Below are positions 1 through 8,729 of a stretch of DNA of 48,762 nucleotides, piece after piece (the stretch's first letter is position 1; each line of letters opens with the position of its first letter). Under the pieces are notes generated by a model that ran no database searches, was not told the DNA's origin, and was given only the letters and a program-made list of their open reading frames with translations. This DNA is from an uncultured Hyphomicrobium sp. (GTDB taxonomy: Bacteria; Pseudomonadota; Alphaproteobacteria; Rhizobiales; Hyphomicrobiaceae): the NCBI RefSeq assembly GCF_902826555.1, contig NZ_CADEFI010000012.1, positions 37,043-85,804 on the forward strand, read 5' to 3'. Both the position numbers and the translations under genes were made by a program.

Positions 1-1984
1 CGGCCGTGGCGGCCTTGGCGGCCATTTCGACAAGGCGCGTCCGCTCAATGGCGATTGCCGCCTGATCGGCGAACGACTGCAGCGCGCTGACGGTGGCCGT
101 CGGCACTAGATCGTTGGCTTCGTCAGCGGTGATGCCCAGTACCCCTATCGGACCCGCCGACGACATCAGAGGCCGGAAATGGAACGTGGCGGATGGCATG
201 GTCTCAGTGTGACGGCCGGCTGGCTCGCCCTTGCGCAGCGCCCAGCGGGCGGCCGCCCAGTCAGCCGTGCCAAGTGAGTCCTCGGGTGGCCAGCCGCCTT
301 CGATGGCAAGCTCCCCAGCCGTTTCAAGAAGAACAATTGACTTACCCTTGATGACCGCTGACGATTGAGCGGAAAGAAGCCACAACACGTCGTCGAGCTT
401 CGAGGCTCCGGCGAGCTTGCGTGAAAACTCGTAGAGAGCCTGTGTCGCCTCAGCGCGCTCTCGCGTGGCGGCGGCCTGCTCGCGCAGGCGCCCGGCGATG
501 CTTCCTGTCGCGATCGCCACGACGAGAAAGATGACGAGACCGAAAAGCTCATGCGGCGAGGCGACCGTCAGGGTGTAGCGCGGCGCGATAAAAAAGAAGT
601 TGAAGGCGAAGAACGAAAGGGCGGCGGCGGCGATCGCGGAATAGAGACCAAATCTGAGAGCGCAAACGATCACGGCGAACAGGAAGATCATCGAAAGATT
701 GGGAAGCTCGGTGACGCGCTCGAGCAGCTTGCCGGCGATGACACCGACGGCCACAGCACCGGCTGCGCCCAGTCCGCCCATCCAGAGGGCGCTTGTCTCA
801 GGAACGGGTGGCAACCGGCGGCGCGGCACGGGCGGCTGATCCGGCGCGATGATCGTGATCGAGATGCCCATTGCGTCCGCAATGATGGCGTCGGAGAGGG
901 ACGGGCGGAACAGGCGGCCGAGAGGTCGAGGCGGACCGTGGCCGATGACGATTTGGGTGATGTTGTTGCGCTTCGCGTAGGCAAGGATCTCGGCCGCGAG
1001 GTCCCGCGCATCGACGCGAACCGTCGTGGCACCCAACCTCTCCGCGAGCCGCATCGACTTATCAATACGGCGCAACTCTGCCCGGTCCGTGGTTTCGCGC
1101 TCGCTCTGGGCGAGGTGGATTGCGATCCAGTCCGATTTCAGGGCGGCCGCCATGCGGGCGGCCGCACGCACGATCTTCTCCGAATGCTCGTCGCTTCCGA
1201 CACAGACGAGAAGCCGCTCGGCGGTTGGCCAAGGGCCGTCGATGCCGCGTTGGCGCAACTGCGTGAGCATCTGCTCGTCGACGCGATCCGCCGCGCGCCT
1301 GAGTGCCAGCTCGCGCAGTGCAGTGAGCGTGCTCAACTGGAAGAACTTGTCGAGGGCGCGCCGTACGTTCTCGGGGACGTAGACCTTTCCGTCCCGAAGA
1401 CGCTGCAGCAGCTCTTCGGGCGGGAGATCGACCATGACGATCTCATCGGCCCGTTCGAGTACCCTGTCGGGGACCGTCTCGCGCACCGTGACCCCGGAAA
1501 TGCGCTGGACGACGTCCGTCAAACTTTCGAGATGCTGGATGTTGAGTGTGGTCCAGACATCGATACCCGCTTGCAGCACGCCATCCACGTCCTGGTAGCG
1601 CTTCGGATGGACGAGACCCGGCGCATTCGAGTGGGCGAACTCGTCGACCAGCAACAGCTTCGGCCGCCGCGCGATGGCGGCATCGATGTCGAACTCCATG
1701 AATGTGCGATTGCGGTACGCGACTGTCTGGCGCGGGAGTATCTCGAGTCCGTCGAGGAGAGCCGCCGTCTCCGAACGTCCGTGCGTTTCGACGACACCCA
1801 CGACCACGTCAACACTCTGGGACTTCAGCGCGCGCGCGGCGGACAGCATGGCGTAGGTCTTGCCGACACCGGGCGCCATGCCGAGAAAAACCTTGAGCTT
1901 GCCGCGCGTATCCTTCGCGGCAAGCTCGAGCAGTGCCTTTGGTGAGGGCCGGCGCGTTTCGCCGGTGCCGGTGGTATTAGCCAT
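1..1984 (-). CDS. kdpD: KdpD sensor histidine kinase, N-terminal part (cut by window edge)
   Basis: Sensor kinase of the KdpDE two-component system, which turns on the Kdp high-affinity potassium pump under K+ limitation. About 661 residues are present from an ATG at 1984. The N-terminal KdpD domain has a Walker A motif GMAPGVGKT at about residues 35-43. A universal-stress-like domain follows, then hydrophobic DUF4118-type membrane segments from about residue 395 (for example IFLFAVIVCALRFGLYSAIA), then a GAF-like region ending at the window edge. The DHp and ATPase domains of the roughly 900-residue family lie outside the window, as probably does kdpE. It starts only 10 nt after the kdpC stop codon, so it is the last visible gene of the kdp operon. 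Identity is secure; the gene is partial only because of the window boundary. Confidence 0.95.
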   Translation of the reverse strand, partial: MANTTGTGETRRPSPKALLELAAKDTRGKLKVFLGMAPGVGKTYAMLSAARALKSQSVDVVVGVVETHGRSETAALLDGLEILPRQTVAYRNRTFMEFDIDAAIARRPKLLLVDEFAHSNAPGLVHPKRYQDVDGVLQAGIDVWTTLNIQHLESLTDVVQRISGVTVRETVPDRVLERADEIVMVDLPPEELLQRLRDGKVYVPENVRRALDKFFQLSTLTALRELALRRAADRVDEQMLTQLRQRGIDGPWPTAERLLVCVGSDEHSEKIVRAAARMAAALKSDWIAIHLAQSERETTDRAELRRIDKSMRLAERLGATTVRVDARDLAAEILAYAKRNNITQIVIGHGPPRPLGRLFRPSLSDAIIADAMGISITIIAPDQPPVPRRRLPPVPETSALWMGGLGAAGAVAVGVIAGKLLERVTELPNLSMIFLFAVIVCALRFGLYSAIAAAALSFFAFNFFFIAPRYTLTVASPHELFGLVIFLVVAIATGSIAGRLREQAAATRERAEATQALYEFSRKLAGASKLDDVLWLLSAQSSAVIKGKSIVLLETAGELAIEGGWPPEDSLGTADWAAARWALRKGEPAGRHTETMPSATFHFRPLMSSAGPIGVLGITADEANDLVPTATVSALQSFADQAAIAIERTRLVEMAAKAATA

Positions 1985-1994
1985 AGTCGCTATT

Positions 1995-2573
1995 TTATCC
2001 GGGGTTGCCGCCCAAGGCCTCGTCAATCGCAAGATTGAGGAGGAGAACGTTAACGCGCGGCACGCCCAGGACGCCCAAATCCGGTTGCTCGGTGTTTGCC
2101 GCGACAATGGCCTGGATGCGGTTCTCCGGCACGCCGCGCGCCTTGGCGACGCGCGCCATCTGGACAGCGGCATAAGCCGGGCTGATATGCGGGTCGAGAC
2201 CGCTGCCCGAAGCGGTGACGGCGTCCCCCGGGATGCTGGCTTCGCCGTCGCGCCGCACGATCTCGGCGTCTGTCTTGACCCGATCGATCAGCTTGGCTGA
2301 GAGCGGTCCCAGGTTCGAGCCCGACGACGCGGAGGCGTCGTATCCCGTCGAGCCCGCCGCCGATGGCCGACCGTGGAAATAGCGGTCCGACGTGAAGGCC
2401 TGACCGATCAGCGACGACCCGACGATCTTGCCGTCTCGCGCCAACGGGCTCCCTGCGGACTCATTCGGGAACGCCAGTTGCGCTATTCCGGTGATGGCAA
2501 GCGGATAGACGACTCCGGCCAGAAGGGTGAAGGCGAGGAGGACGGCAAACGCCGGGCGAACGATTGTGTGCAT
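1995..2573 (-). CDS. kdpC: Potassium-transporting ATPase subunit C
   Basis: Small single-span subunit of the KdpFABC potassium-transporting ATPase, thought to stabilise the KdpA-KdpB complex and raise ATP affinity. The protein is 192 residues, normal for the family. It has one N-terminal membrane segment (about residues 8-30, AFAVLLAFTLLAGVVYPLAITGI), the conserved GSSLIGQ and FHGRPSA regions near residues 50-70, and the late SGLDPHISPAYA stretch typical of KdpC. It starts 12 nt downstream of the kdpB stop and ends 10 nt before kdpD, so it is translated within the same operon. Nothing is truncated or unusual. Confidence 0.97.
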   Translation of the reverse strand: MHTIVRPAFAVLLAFTLLAGVVYPLAITGIAQLAFPNESAGSPLARDGKIVGSSLIGQAFTSDRYFHGRPSAAGSTGYDASASSGSNLGPLSAKLIDRVKTDAEIVRRDGEASIPGDAVTASGSGLDPHISPAYAAVQMARVAKARGVPENRIQAIVAANTEQPDLGVLGVPRVNVLLLNLAIDEALGGNPG

Positions 2574-2585
2574 GGGACCTGCTCC

Positions 2586-4634
2586 TTATGCGAGGCCGAG
2601 GGCGGACACGGCCAGATCGACCAGCTTGATGCCGATGAACGGAACAACAAGCCCGCCCAGGCCATAGATGAGAAGATTGCGCCGCAAGAGCGCGCTTGCC
2701 CCCGAAGGCCGATAGCTCACGCCTTTCAGGGCCAGCGGGATGAGCGCAATGATGATCAGCGCGTTGAAGATGACGGCCGACAGGATCGCGCTCTCGGGCG
2801 ACGCCAGGCCCATGATGTTCAGCGCATCGAGCTCCGGGTACGTGGCGACGAACAGCGCAGGGATGATCGCGAAGTACTTGGCGACGTCGTTGGCGATCGA
2901 GAACGTGGTGAGGGAGCCGCGCGTCATCAGCAACTGCTTGCCGATCTCCGTGATCTCGATGAGCTTGGTGGGGTCGCTGTCGAGATCCACCATGTTGCCG
3001 GCCTCGCGCGCCGCTTGCGTGCCGGTCTGCATGGCGACGCCGACGTCGGCCTGGGCAAGTGCCGGCGCGTCGTTGGTGCCATCGCCGCACATGGCGATCA
3101 GGCGGCCCTTCGCTTGCTCCGACTTGATGTAGGCGAGCTTGTCCTGCGGCGTCGCTTCGGCGATGTAGTCGTCGACACCCGCCTCGGAGGCGATGGCTGC
3201 CGCCGTCACGGGGTTGTCGCCGGTGACCATCACCGTCTTGATGCTCATCTGCCGCAGGGCCGCGAAGCGCGCCTTCACATCGGGTTTCACGACATCCTTG
3301 AGATGGATGACGCCGACGAGATCCTTGCCATCGGCCACGGCCAGCGGCGTACCGCCGGTTTTCGATATGGCGAGCACAGCCTCGCGAAAGACGGCTGGCG
3401 TGCGATCTGTTGCCAGGCCGACGCCGGCCAGAACGGCATCGACAGCGCCCTTGCGCAGGCTGCGGCCGTCGATGTCGATACCCGAGAGGCGGGTCTGCGC
3501 CGAGAACGGGATCACGGCCGTGGGCGCGTGTATCTCTGTGCCGACGCCATAGCTTCCGCGTGCCAAGGCGACAATGGAACGGCCTTCCGGTGTCTCGTCG
3601 GCCAGGGAAGCCAGATGCGCGGCCTCGGCGACGTCGCGCTCGCTCCGCCCCGGCACCGGGACGAACGCCGTGGCAAGGCGGTTGCCGAAGGTGATCGTAC
3701 CCGTCTTGTCGAGAAGCAGCGTATCGACATCGCCCGCGGCTTCGACGGCGCGTCCCGAGGTGGCGACGACGTTGAAGCGGATCAGGCGGTCCATGCCGGC
3801 GATGCCGATGGCTGACAGAAGCCCGCCGATGGTGGTCGGAATAAGAGTTACGAGCAGTGCGACCAGCACCGTCACCGACAGGACGGTGCCCGAGTAGCCC
3901 GCGATGCCCCATAGCGTCACGACGGTGATCAAAAGGATCAGCGTCATGCCGGAAAGCAGGGTCGAGAGGGCGAGCTCGTTCGGTGTCTTTTGCCGCTCGG
4001 CGCCTTCGACGAGCGCGATCATGCGGTCCAGAAACGACGAACCGGGCGCGGCGGTGACGCGAACCTTGATCCAGTCGGACAGAACGACCGTGCCGCCGGT
4101 GACGGCCGAGCGGTCGCCGCCGGATTCGCGGATGACGGGCGCGGATTCACCCGTGATCGCACTTTCGTTGATCGATGCGATGCCCTCGATGACCTCTCCG
4201 TCGGCCGGGATCGTGTCCCCGGCTTCCACCAGCACGACGTCGCCTTCCTTCAGGTCATAGGCTTCGCGCGGCTCCCAGGGATCATCTCTGCTGTCGTCGG
4301 CATGCAGCATCAGCTTGGCCATCGTGTCGCTGCGCGTGCGGCGGAGCGCGTCCGCCTGCGCCTTGCCGCGACCCTCTGCGACGGCCTCGGCGAAATTGGC
4401 GAATAGCACCGTGAACCAGAGCCAGGCGGCGATCTGGCCGGTGAAGGCGAGCCCCTCTTGTCCCGTGATCGCATCGCGGACGTAGATCAGCGTTACGAGC
4501 GCCGCCACGACGCCGGTGACGAACATGACCGGGTTCCGCACCAATTTCTGCGGCGCGAGTTTTTTCACCGCATCGATGGCCGCGCGGCGCAGGATCGTTT
4601 GATCCAGGATGGCGATTGCCTCTGACTTACTCAT
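2586..4634 (-). CDS. kdpB: Potassium-transporting P-type ATPase catalytic subunit B
   Basis: Catalytic P-type ATPase subunit of KdpFABC, which hydrolyses ATP to drive K+ uptake through KdpA in the inner membrane. It is 682 residues, the family length. Visible motifs are the phosphorylation site DKTGTIT near residue 310, the actuator-loop TGES motif (AITGESAP), and the hinge [19 protein letters not shown]. Membrane helices flank these domains at both ends. The start ATG at 4634 lies 10 nt after the kdpA stop. All catalytic residues expected of an active pump are present. Confidence 0.98.
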   Translation of the reverse strand: MSKSEAIAILDQTILRRAAIDAVKKLAPQKLVRNPVMFVTGVVAALVTLIYVRDAITGQEGLAFTGQIAAWLWFTVLFANFAEAVAEGRGKAQADALRRTRSDTMAKLMLHADDSRDDPWEPREAYDLKEGDVVLVEAGDTIPADGEVIEGIASINESAITGESAPVIRESGGDRSAVTGGTVVLSDWIKVRVTAAPGSSFLDRMIALVEGAERQKTPNELALSTLLSGMTLILLITVVTLWGIAGYSGTVLSVTVLVALLVTLIPTTIGGLLSAIGIAGMDRLIRFNVVATSGRAVEAAGDVDTLLLDKTGTITFGNRLATAFVPVPGRSERDVAEAAHLASLADETPEGRSIVALARGSYGVGTEIHAPTAVIPFSAQTRLSGIDIDGRSLRKGAVDAVLAGVGLATDRTPAVFREAVLAISKTGGTPLAVADGKDLVGVIHLKDVVKPDVKARFAALRQMSIKTVMVTGDNPVTAAAIASEAGVDDYIAEATPQDKLAYIKSEQAKGRLIAMCGDGTNDAPALAQADVGVAMQTGTQAAREAGNMVDLDSDPTKLIEITEIGKQLLMTRGSLTTFSIANDVAKYFAIIPALFVATYPELDALNIMGLASPESAILSAVIFNALIIIALIPLALKGVSYRPSGASALLRRNLLIYGLGGLVVPFIGIKLVDLAVSALGLA

Positions 4635-4644
4635 GACTGTCTCC

Positions 4645-6354
4645 TTAGAGCGTCTTGCCGGCCAGCATCAGGACATGCTCGACGACAGGGCCGAGAGCGA
4701 GCGCCGGGAAGTACTGCAGGCCGCCGAGGATCAGGATCACGCCGACGAGCAGCCCTATGAAGAGGCTTCCGTGCGTCGGAAATGTCCCTGACGACGCGCC
4801 GGCCTTGGTCTTGGCGGCGATCGCGCCGGCCATGGCCATGACGGGCACGACATAGGCAAAGCGGCCGAACATCATGGCGAGGCCAAGCGTGGTGTTGAAC
4901 CAGGGCGTGTTGGCGTTGAGCCCCGCGAAGGCGGAGCCGTTGTTGCCCGCGGCCGACGAGTAGGCGTAAAGAATTTCCGTCAAGCCGTGCGGACCTGCGT
5001 TGGCGAGGCTCGACAGCGCGGCTGGAAGCGTGGCCGCGACGGCCGTGAAACCCAGGATGAAAAGTGGCAGGATGAGAATGGCCAGCACGGCGAACTTCAT
5101 CTCGCGCGCTTCGATCTTCTTGCCGAGGTACTCGGGCGTGCGGCCGACCATCAATCCGGCGACGAAGACGGCGAGGACGGCCATGACGATCATTCCGTAG
5201 AGACCCGATCCGACGCCACCGGGGAGAATCTCACCGAGCTGGATCATGAACAGCGGGACGAGACCGCCGAGGGGCGTCAGAGAGTCGTGCATCGCGTTGA
5301 CGGCACCGCACGAGAGACCGGTTGTTGCTGCGACGTAGAGCGCCGTCAGCGCTTGGCCGAAACGGATCTCCTTGCCTTCCATGTTGCCCTGGGAGGGATC
5401 GACTCCGGCCGCGGCGAGCAGAGGGTTGCCTGCCATTTCCGATGCGTAGACGATGGCTGTTCCGGCGATCAGCAAGAGCCACATGACGGCCAGCAGCGCA
5501 AAGCCCTGCCTGCGGTCGCCGACCATGCGGCCGAACGTGAATGTCATCGCAGTCGAGATCAGGAGCATGCTCCAGATGGACAGCACATTGGACCAGGCGC
5601 TTGGGTTCTCGAACGGGTGCGCGGCGTTGGCGTTGAAGAAGCCACCGCCGTTGGTGCCCAGCTGTTTGATGGCTTCCTGGCTCGCGACAGGGCCGACGGC
5701 AATCGTCTGTTTGGCGCCTTCAAGAGTGGCCGCCTCGAAGTTGGGGGCGAGGGTCTGGGGCATACCGGTCGCGACGAAGGCGATAGCGAGCAGGATCGAG
5801 AGCGGCAGCAGCACATAGAGCGTGGCGCGCGTGACATCGACCCAGAAGTTGCCGATTTCCCTGGCGCCACTGCGTGCGAAGGCACGCGTCACCGCGATCG
5901 CCAGAGCGATGCCGGTGGCGGCGGAGAGGAAGTTCTGCACGGCGAGGCCCGTCATCTGCGTGAGATGGCTCATGGTCGTCTCACCGCCGTAGGACTGCCA
6001 GTTCGTATTGGATACGAAGCTGACGGCCGTGTTGTAGGCGAGGTCGGGCGTCAGGCCGGAGAACCCCTGCGGGTTCAGGGGCAGGCCCCCTTGCACGCGC
6101 ATCATTGCGTAAAGGAGGAGGAAGCCTGCGGCGTTGAGCGCCAGCATGGCCAGGGTGTAGCCGACCCAGGTCTGCTCCCTGTCGCGCCTGATGCCCGCTG
6201 CTGCGTAGATCGCGCGTTCGACGGGCGCGAGCACGGGCGACAGAAGCGTCTGATCTCCCGCGAAGACGCGGGCCATGTAGTTTCCAAGCGGCCATGCCGC
6301 CGCGAGAACCGCGCTCAGCACGAGGGCGATTTCCAACCAACCTTGAAATGTCAT
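4645..6354 (-). CDS. kdpA: Potassium-transporting ATPase subunit A (K+ channel subunit)
   Basis: Potassium-binding, channel-like subunit of KdpFABC, an inner-membrane protein of about ten helices related to K+ channels. It is 569 residues, the usual size. The selectivity-filter neighbourhoods are recognisable, including [11 protein letters not shown] near residue 115 and [19 protein letters not shown] near residue 230. The protein ends in a hydrophobic C-terminal helix. The ATG at 6354 is 48 nt downstream of the kdpF stop. Position and content fit an intact kdpFABC operon. Confidence 0.98.
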   Translation of the reverse strand: MTFQGWLEIALVLSAVLAAAWPLGNYMARVFAGDQTLLSPVLAPVERAIYAAAGIRRDREQTWVGYTLAMLALNAAGFLLLYAMMRVQGGLPLNPQGFSGLTPDLAYNTAVSFVSNTNWQSYGGETTMSHLTQMTGLAVQNFLSAATGIALAIAVTRAFARSGAREIGNFWVDVTRATLYVLLPLSILLAIAFVATGMPQTLAPNFEAATLEGAKQTIAVGPVASQEAIKQLGTNGGGFFNANAAHPFENPSAWSNVLSIWSMLLISTAMTFTFGRMVGDRRQGFALLAVMWLLLIAGTAIVYASEMAGNPLLAAAGVDPSQGNMEGKEIRFGQALTALYVAATTGLSCGAVNAMHDSLTPLGGLVPLFMIQLGEILPGGVGSGLYGMIVMAVLAVFVAGLMVGRTPEYLGKKIEAREMKFAVLAILILPLFILGFTAVAATLPAALSSLANAGPHGLTEILYAYSSAAGNNGSAFAGLNANTPWFNTTLGLAMMFGRFAYVVPVMAMAGAIAAKTKAGASSGTFPTHGSLFIGLLVGVILILGGLQYFPALALGPVVEHVLMLAGKTL

Positions 6355-6402
6355 GGAATGAGCCCTCCAAGGCTCTTAGAACGCCGCTCTCCGAACCGCC
6401 CT

Positions 6403-6489
6403 TCAGAATCGGTCCGGCCGGATGAGCGTGTAGACGAGGTAGATGCCGAGGCCGATAGCGACGGCAAGTCCGATGATCGGATCGCTCAT
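6403..6489 (-). CDS. kdpF: KdpF small membrane subunit
   Basis: This 28-residue single-span protein reads MSDPIIGLAVAIGLGIYLV followed by YTLIRPDRF. The hydrophobic helix and the terminal (L/I)xRP(D/E)RF are the hallmark of KdpF, which sits in the membrane beside KdpA and stabilises the complex. It lies between the upstream small ORF (stop 7 nt away) and kdpA. It is too short for most automatic gene finders and easily missed. Confidence 0.9.
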   Translation of the reverse strand: MSDPIIGLAVAIGLGIYLVYTLIRPDRF

Positions 6490-6496
6490 GACAGCC

Positions 6497-6580
6497 TCAC
6501 AGTCTTTTGCAGAGCGCGACGTACCCGGCCATGAGCGCAAAGCTTCCGAGGCCGAGGACGAGATAAATGGTATCGAGCAT
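6497..6580 (-). CDS. 27-residue membrane protein at head of kdp operon
   Basis: A short frame starts at ATG 6580 behind a good ribosome site (AGGAG, about 7 nt upstream) and encodes MLDTIYLVLGLGSFALMAGY followed by VALCKRL. It is one hydrophobic helix with a positively charged end. Its stop is only 7 nt before kdpF, so it is very probably co-translated with the kdp genes. I recall similar tiny ORFs preceding kdpF in other proteobacterial kdp operons, but no function is established. Its size and place suggest an accessory subunit of the pump or a leader that couples translation. This is inferred from context, ribosome site and composition. Confidence 0.7.
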   Translation of the reverse strand: MLDTIYLVLGLGSFALMAGYVALCKRL

Positions 6581-6930
6581 GTGCTTCGCTCCTGTTGCTC
6601 ACGGGCGAGACATAGGGCGGGCTACATCAAGACTCGATTGGGAAGTGCGGACGCCGGCATAAAGACCGCATAAAGATCGCTTCGGCCGTACGCTCATGAG
6701 CTAGGGGGAATTTGCGGACTGGCGTGCGCATGCCAAGACCAACGAGTTTGATCCACTCCTTCGAGGTCCAGCTTCAGTCTTTGAGACAGTGACAAACTTG
6801 TAGAGCAAACGCCGAGATCGCCATTGTTGCCAACCACGTCCCTGTACCGCCGACCATCCGGCCGCCGATCCGCGATCTGCCCTCCACATGCTACGCTAGC
6901 AAAGCGATTCGCGGCCCGCGGAGACTGCTC
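6581..6930. other. Divergent intergenic region, kdp promoter side
   Basis: This 350-nt stretch separates the minus-strand kdp operon from the plus-strand small gene at 6931 and must hold promoters for both. The only distinct signal I see is the 11-bp-spaced direct repeat at 6657-6675. Open frames inside it have no ribosome sites and no recognisable protein features. The segment 6690-6900 shows nothing else I can name. Confidence 0.5.
6657..6675 (-). promoter_or_regulatory. Tandem direct repeat, probable KdpE operator
   Basis: On the minus strand the heptamer CTTTATG, each time followed by C, occurs twice with an 11-bp period (plus-strand GCATAAAG at 6657-6664 and 6668-6675), about 80 nt upstream of the first kdp start codon. 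OmpR-family regulators such as KdpE bind tandem direct repeats one helical turn apart, and T-rich TTTA-containing repeats are typical of kdp promoters. Position and spacing fit an activator site. The assignment is inferred. Confidence 0.55.
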
Positions 6931-7143
6931 ATGAACGAGCGCGTCAAGGCGATCCTTCACACGGCGCTCAGGCTCTCGCCCGAGGAACGGGAGGAGCTGG
7001 CGAGGACGCTCATGGACACCCTCGGCGCGGATCCTGCCGAGACGGATCAGCTTTTGGCCGCGAGCGATGCGTCAAGCGGCGCGGCCGACGAGGCGCCGCA
7101 GCAGCCCGCGTCCGACGTCCTCGCGAAGTATCTCGACATCTGA
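6931..7143 (+). CDS. 70-residue helical protein, N-terminus like addiction-module components; C-terminus overprinted on a repeat
   Basis: The gene starts at ATG 6931 behind a clear ribosome site (GGAGA, about 7 nt upstream). Residues 10-31 (HTALRLSPEEREELARTLMD) resemble the LSPEER-x-ELA...LL-x-SL helix that begins small addiction-module components of the TIGR02574 type. No toxin gene follows. From about residue 47 to the stop (SSGAADEAPQQPASDVLAKY...) the sequence lies inside repeat copy 7069-7164, whose better-conserved reading frame is on the opposite strand. The usual C-terminal half of the family therefore appears to have been replaced. It is likely translated; function is unknown and the family assignment is weak. 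Confidence 0.55.
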   Translation: MNERVKAILHTALRLSPEEREELARTLMDTLGADPAETDQLLAASDASSGAADEAPQQPASDVLAKYLDI

Positions 7144-7164
7144 CGGTGAATTGGCGAACGCGGG
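7069..7164 (-). repeat. Direct repeat copy 1: displaced 3' end of the 91-aa gene
   Basis: This 96-bp segment matches 8326-8421 with about 12 mismatches and no gaps; weaker similarity continues some 15 nt to the left. On the minus strand it reads (R)PAFANSPSDVEILREDVGRG LLRRLVGRAA-stop, matching the C-terminus of the gene at 8329-8604 with only four substitutions in 30 residues. No start or body of that gene is attached here, so this is a detached tail. The two copies flank the FkbM gene. Confidence 0.85.
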
Positions 7165-7198
7165 CCGGCGTCCGGCTTGCATCGGCGGCGGCCCTATC

Positions 7199-8296
7199 CT
7201 ACTGCGCGACGGCGAACAGGATGGTGTCCGTGTAGGTGGTCGACTGGTGGCGAATATACAGTTTGTAGTCTGGCACATACTCGCGCAACAGCTCGGGAAT
7301 GCGCAGCATGTCCTCCACCTTGTGATAGAGGCAGACGGCAAGCTTCGGCTTGTGCGCGCGAATGGTCTGCTCCGCGCCTCGTAGCGCGTCGAACTCGGCC
7401 CCTTCTATATCCATTTTTATTATGTCCGCGCGCGCACCGTTCAACACAGCATCAATGGTGGTGACGGGAATGCGGATCGCGGCCTCCGCATTTTCCTCCG
7501 TCGAGATGGCGGAGAACACGCCGTCCGAGCAGAAGGACACCACGCCCTCCTCGCGAAAGACGCCTTTCTCGATCAACGAGATCCGCGGATTCGCGCTTGC
7601 CATGTGGCGCAAGCCAAGCCGCATGGCGTCATCGGGCTCGAAAACATAGATGTGCCCGTATCCCTTGCTTGCGGTCTCTATAAAGAGGCGAACGGTATCG
7701 CCGTTGTAAGCGCCACAGTCGAGATAGACGGCTTCCGCGGGAGGCGCCAAAAGGGAGCGGAACAGGTACCAGTCGTCTTTGCCGGTGTAGGCCCGCTGGA
7801 AATCTTTCCGGTCACCCGTGAGATGCGCCTTGATCACGTTCATCAGCGCATCACGCGAGGCATCATCGGCCAGGCTGGAAAGCAACGCTTCCAACTTCTG
7901 CTGGTGGCGGAAGACGAAATTCCGGAGCTCGTGGGTCTTGAAAAAGCGCGTGCATTCGAAGTCCAGATCGCTGACCCGGTCGGGATCCGTCTTTTGCACG
8001 AGCTCCTGATAGATTTCGTCGAAGTACACGGGCGTGGAGATGACGAAGGTCGCGTCGGGAAATCTGCCGAGCGCATCATTCAGCGCAAAAATGTCGTACG
8101 TGTCCCTGAAGCGCGTGCCGTGCTTTGCGGGATTGGAATCGCAGATGCCTGCGATGCTGAATCCCGCGTCCTCCAGCTTGTCGAGGATCGAGGGCATCGC
8201 AGATCCCGCCCCGTAAAGCAGAATGGGCTTTCCGCTGCCGGCCTGCTTTAGAAAGCGGCCCATCTTGCTTTCGAGGTGCTCAAGGGATGATAGCAT
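7199..8296 (-). CDS. FkbM family SAM-dependent methyltransferase with N-terminal nucleotide-binding-like domain
   Basis: Probable O-methyltransferase of the FkbM family (PF05050), enzymes that often methylate sugars or polyketides, for example in surface polysaccharides. The protein is 365 residues from ATG 8296 (AGGGAG about 6 nt upstream); a GTG at 8302 is an alternative start. The C-terminal half carries the SAM-binding DCGAYNGDTV near residue 195, FEPD near 220, and the FkbM signature IKMDIEGAEFDALRGAE near 295-310. The first roughly 100 residues form a separate Rossmann-like part (LLYGAGSAMPSILDKLEDAG, ICDSNPAKHGT) as seen in some polysaccharide-modifying proteins. No glycosyltransferase lies nearby. 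The gene is bracketed by the 96-bp direct repeats, which suggests it arrived as a single-gene insertion. The substrate cannot be read from sequence. Confidence 0.88.
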   Translation of the reverse strand: MLSSLEHLESKMGRFLKQAGSGKPILLYGAGSAMPSILDKLEDAGFSIAGICDSNPAKHGTRFRDTYDIFALNDALGRFPDATFVISTPVYFDEIYQELVQKTDPDRVSDLDFECTRFFKTHELRNFVFRHQQKLEALLSSLADDASRDALMNVIKAHLTGDRKDFQRAYTGKDDWYLFRSLLAPPAEAVYLDCGAYNGDTVRLFIETASKGYGHIYVFEPDDAMRLGLRHMASANPRISLIEKGVFREEGVVSFCSDGVFSAISTEENAEAAIRIPVTTIDAVLNGARADIIKMDIEGAEFDALRGAEQTIRAHKPKLAVCLYHKVEDMLRIPELLREYVPDYKLYIRHQSTTYTDTILFAVAQ

Positions 8297-8325
8297 TTCC
8301 ACTCCCTTCCAACGACGCAGACGAC

Positions 8326-8421
8326 GTGTCAGGCGGCGCGGCCGACGAGGCGGCGCAGGAGCCCGCTCCCGACCTCCTCGCGAAGAATCTGGACATCTGA
8401 CAGCGAGTTGGCGAACGCGGG
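8326..8421 (-). repeat. Direct repeat copy 2: authentic 3' end of the 91-aa gene
   Basis: Partner of 7069-7164 in direct orientation. Here it forms the last 30 or so codons of the minus-strand gene at 8329-8604 plus a few bases past its stop. The opposite strand also stays open through the repeat (ATG at 8287 to TGA at 8400, 37 codons), but that frame has no clear ribosome site and is unlikely to be a gene. Confidence 0.85.
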
Positions 8422-8604
8422 GGCGGTGTCCGGCGGCAACGCGTTCTCGGCGATCAAGGCCCGGAGCTGGTCCAGCTCATATTCCACCGAAGCAAGCGTC
8501 TCCTCCGCCTGGGCCTGTCCGGCGCGCGCCTTGCCGACGTCGGCCGAGAACTCCTCAAGCGCACGTTGGATGACCGAAAAGGCGGCGTCGCTATCCAGGC
8601 CCAT
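8329..8604 (-). CDS. 91-residue coiled-coil protein of unknown function
   Basis: The start at ATG 8604 is chosen because GGAGG lies 8 nt upstream; an in-frame upstream ATG at 8625 lacks such a site. The protein (MGLDSDAAFSVIQRALEEFS...) is rich in Glu, Ala, Gln and Leu. A likely coiled coil spans about residues 10-50 (RALEEFSADVGKARAGQAQA, ETLASVEYELDQLRALIAEN). The C-terminal REEVGSGLLRRLVGRAA segment is basic and amphipathic. It has no signal peptide and no recognisable domain. It lies 32 nt upstream of the FkbM gene on the same strand, and its last 30 codons recur at 7069-7164. I do not recognise the family. Confidence 0.65.
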   Translation of the reverse strand: MGLDSDAAFSVIQRALEEFSADVGKARAGQAQAEETLASVEYELDQLRALIAENALPPDTAPAFANSLSDVQILREEVGSGLLRRLVGRAA

Positions 8605-8729
8605 GGAGTTATCCTCCCAATCCACAGGCGATGCGTATCCGATTCCTTGTGGCGCCGATGAGGCGAGCGGAGGTTTTGCGCAATTTCACAGGTTGCAGCG
8701 GCGCTCATCCTGACGAGCGCGATCACGGC

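Noticed and set aside
551-1945. 464-codon open frame on the plus strand
   Set aside because: It is the antisense shadow of kdpD; the minus strand carries clear KdpD motifs and the plus frame reads as biased Arg/Asp-rich sequence.
8287-8400. 37-codon plus-strand frame through the right repeat copy
   Set aside because: It parallels the C-terminus of the small gene at 6931 but has no ribosome site and changes faster than the opposite frame.
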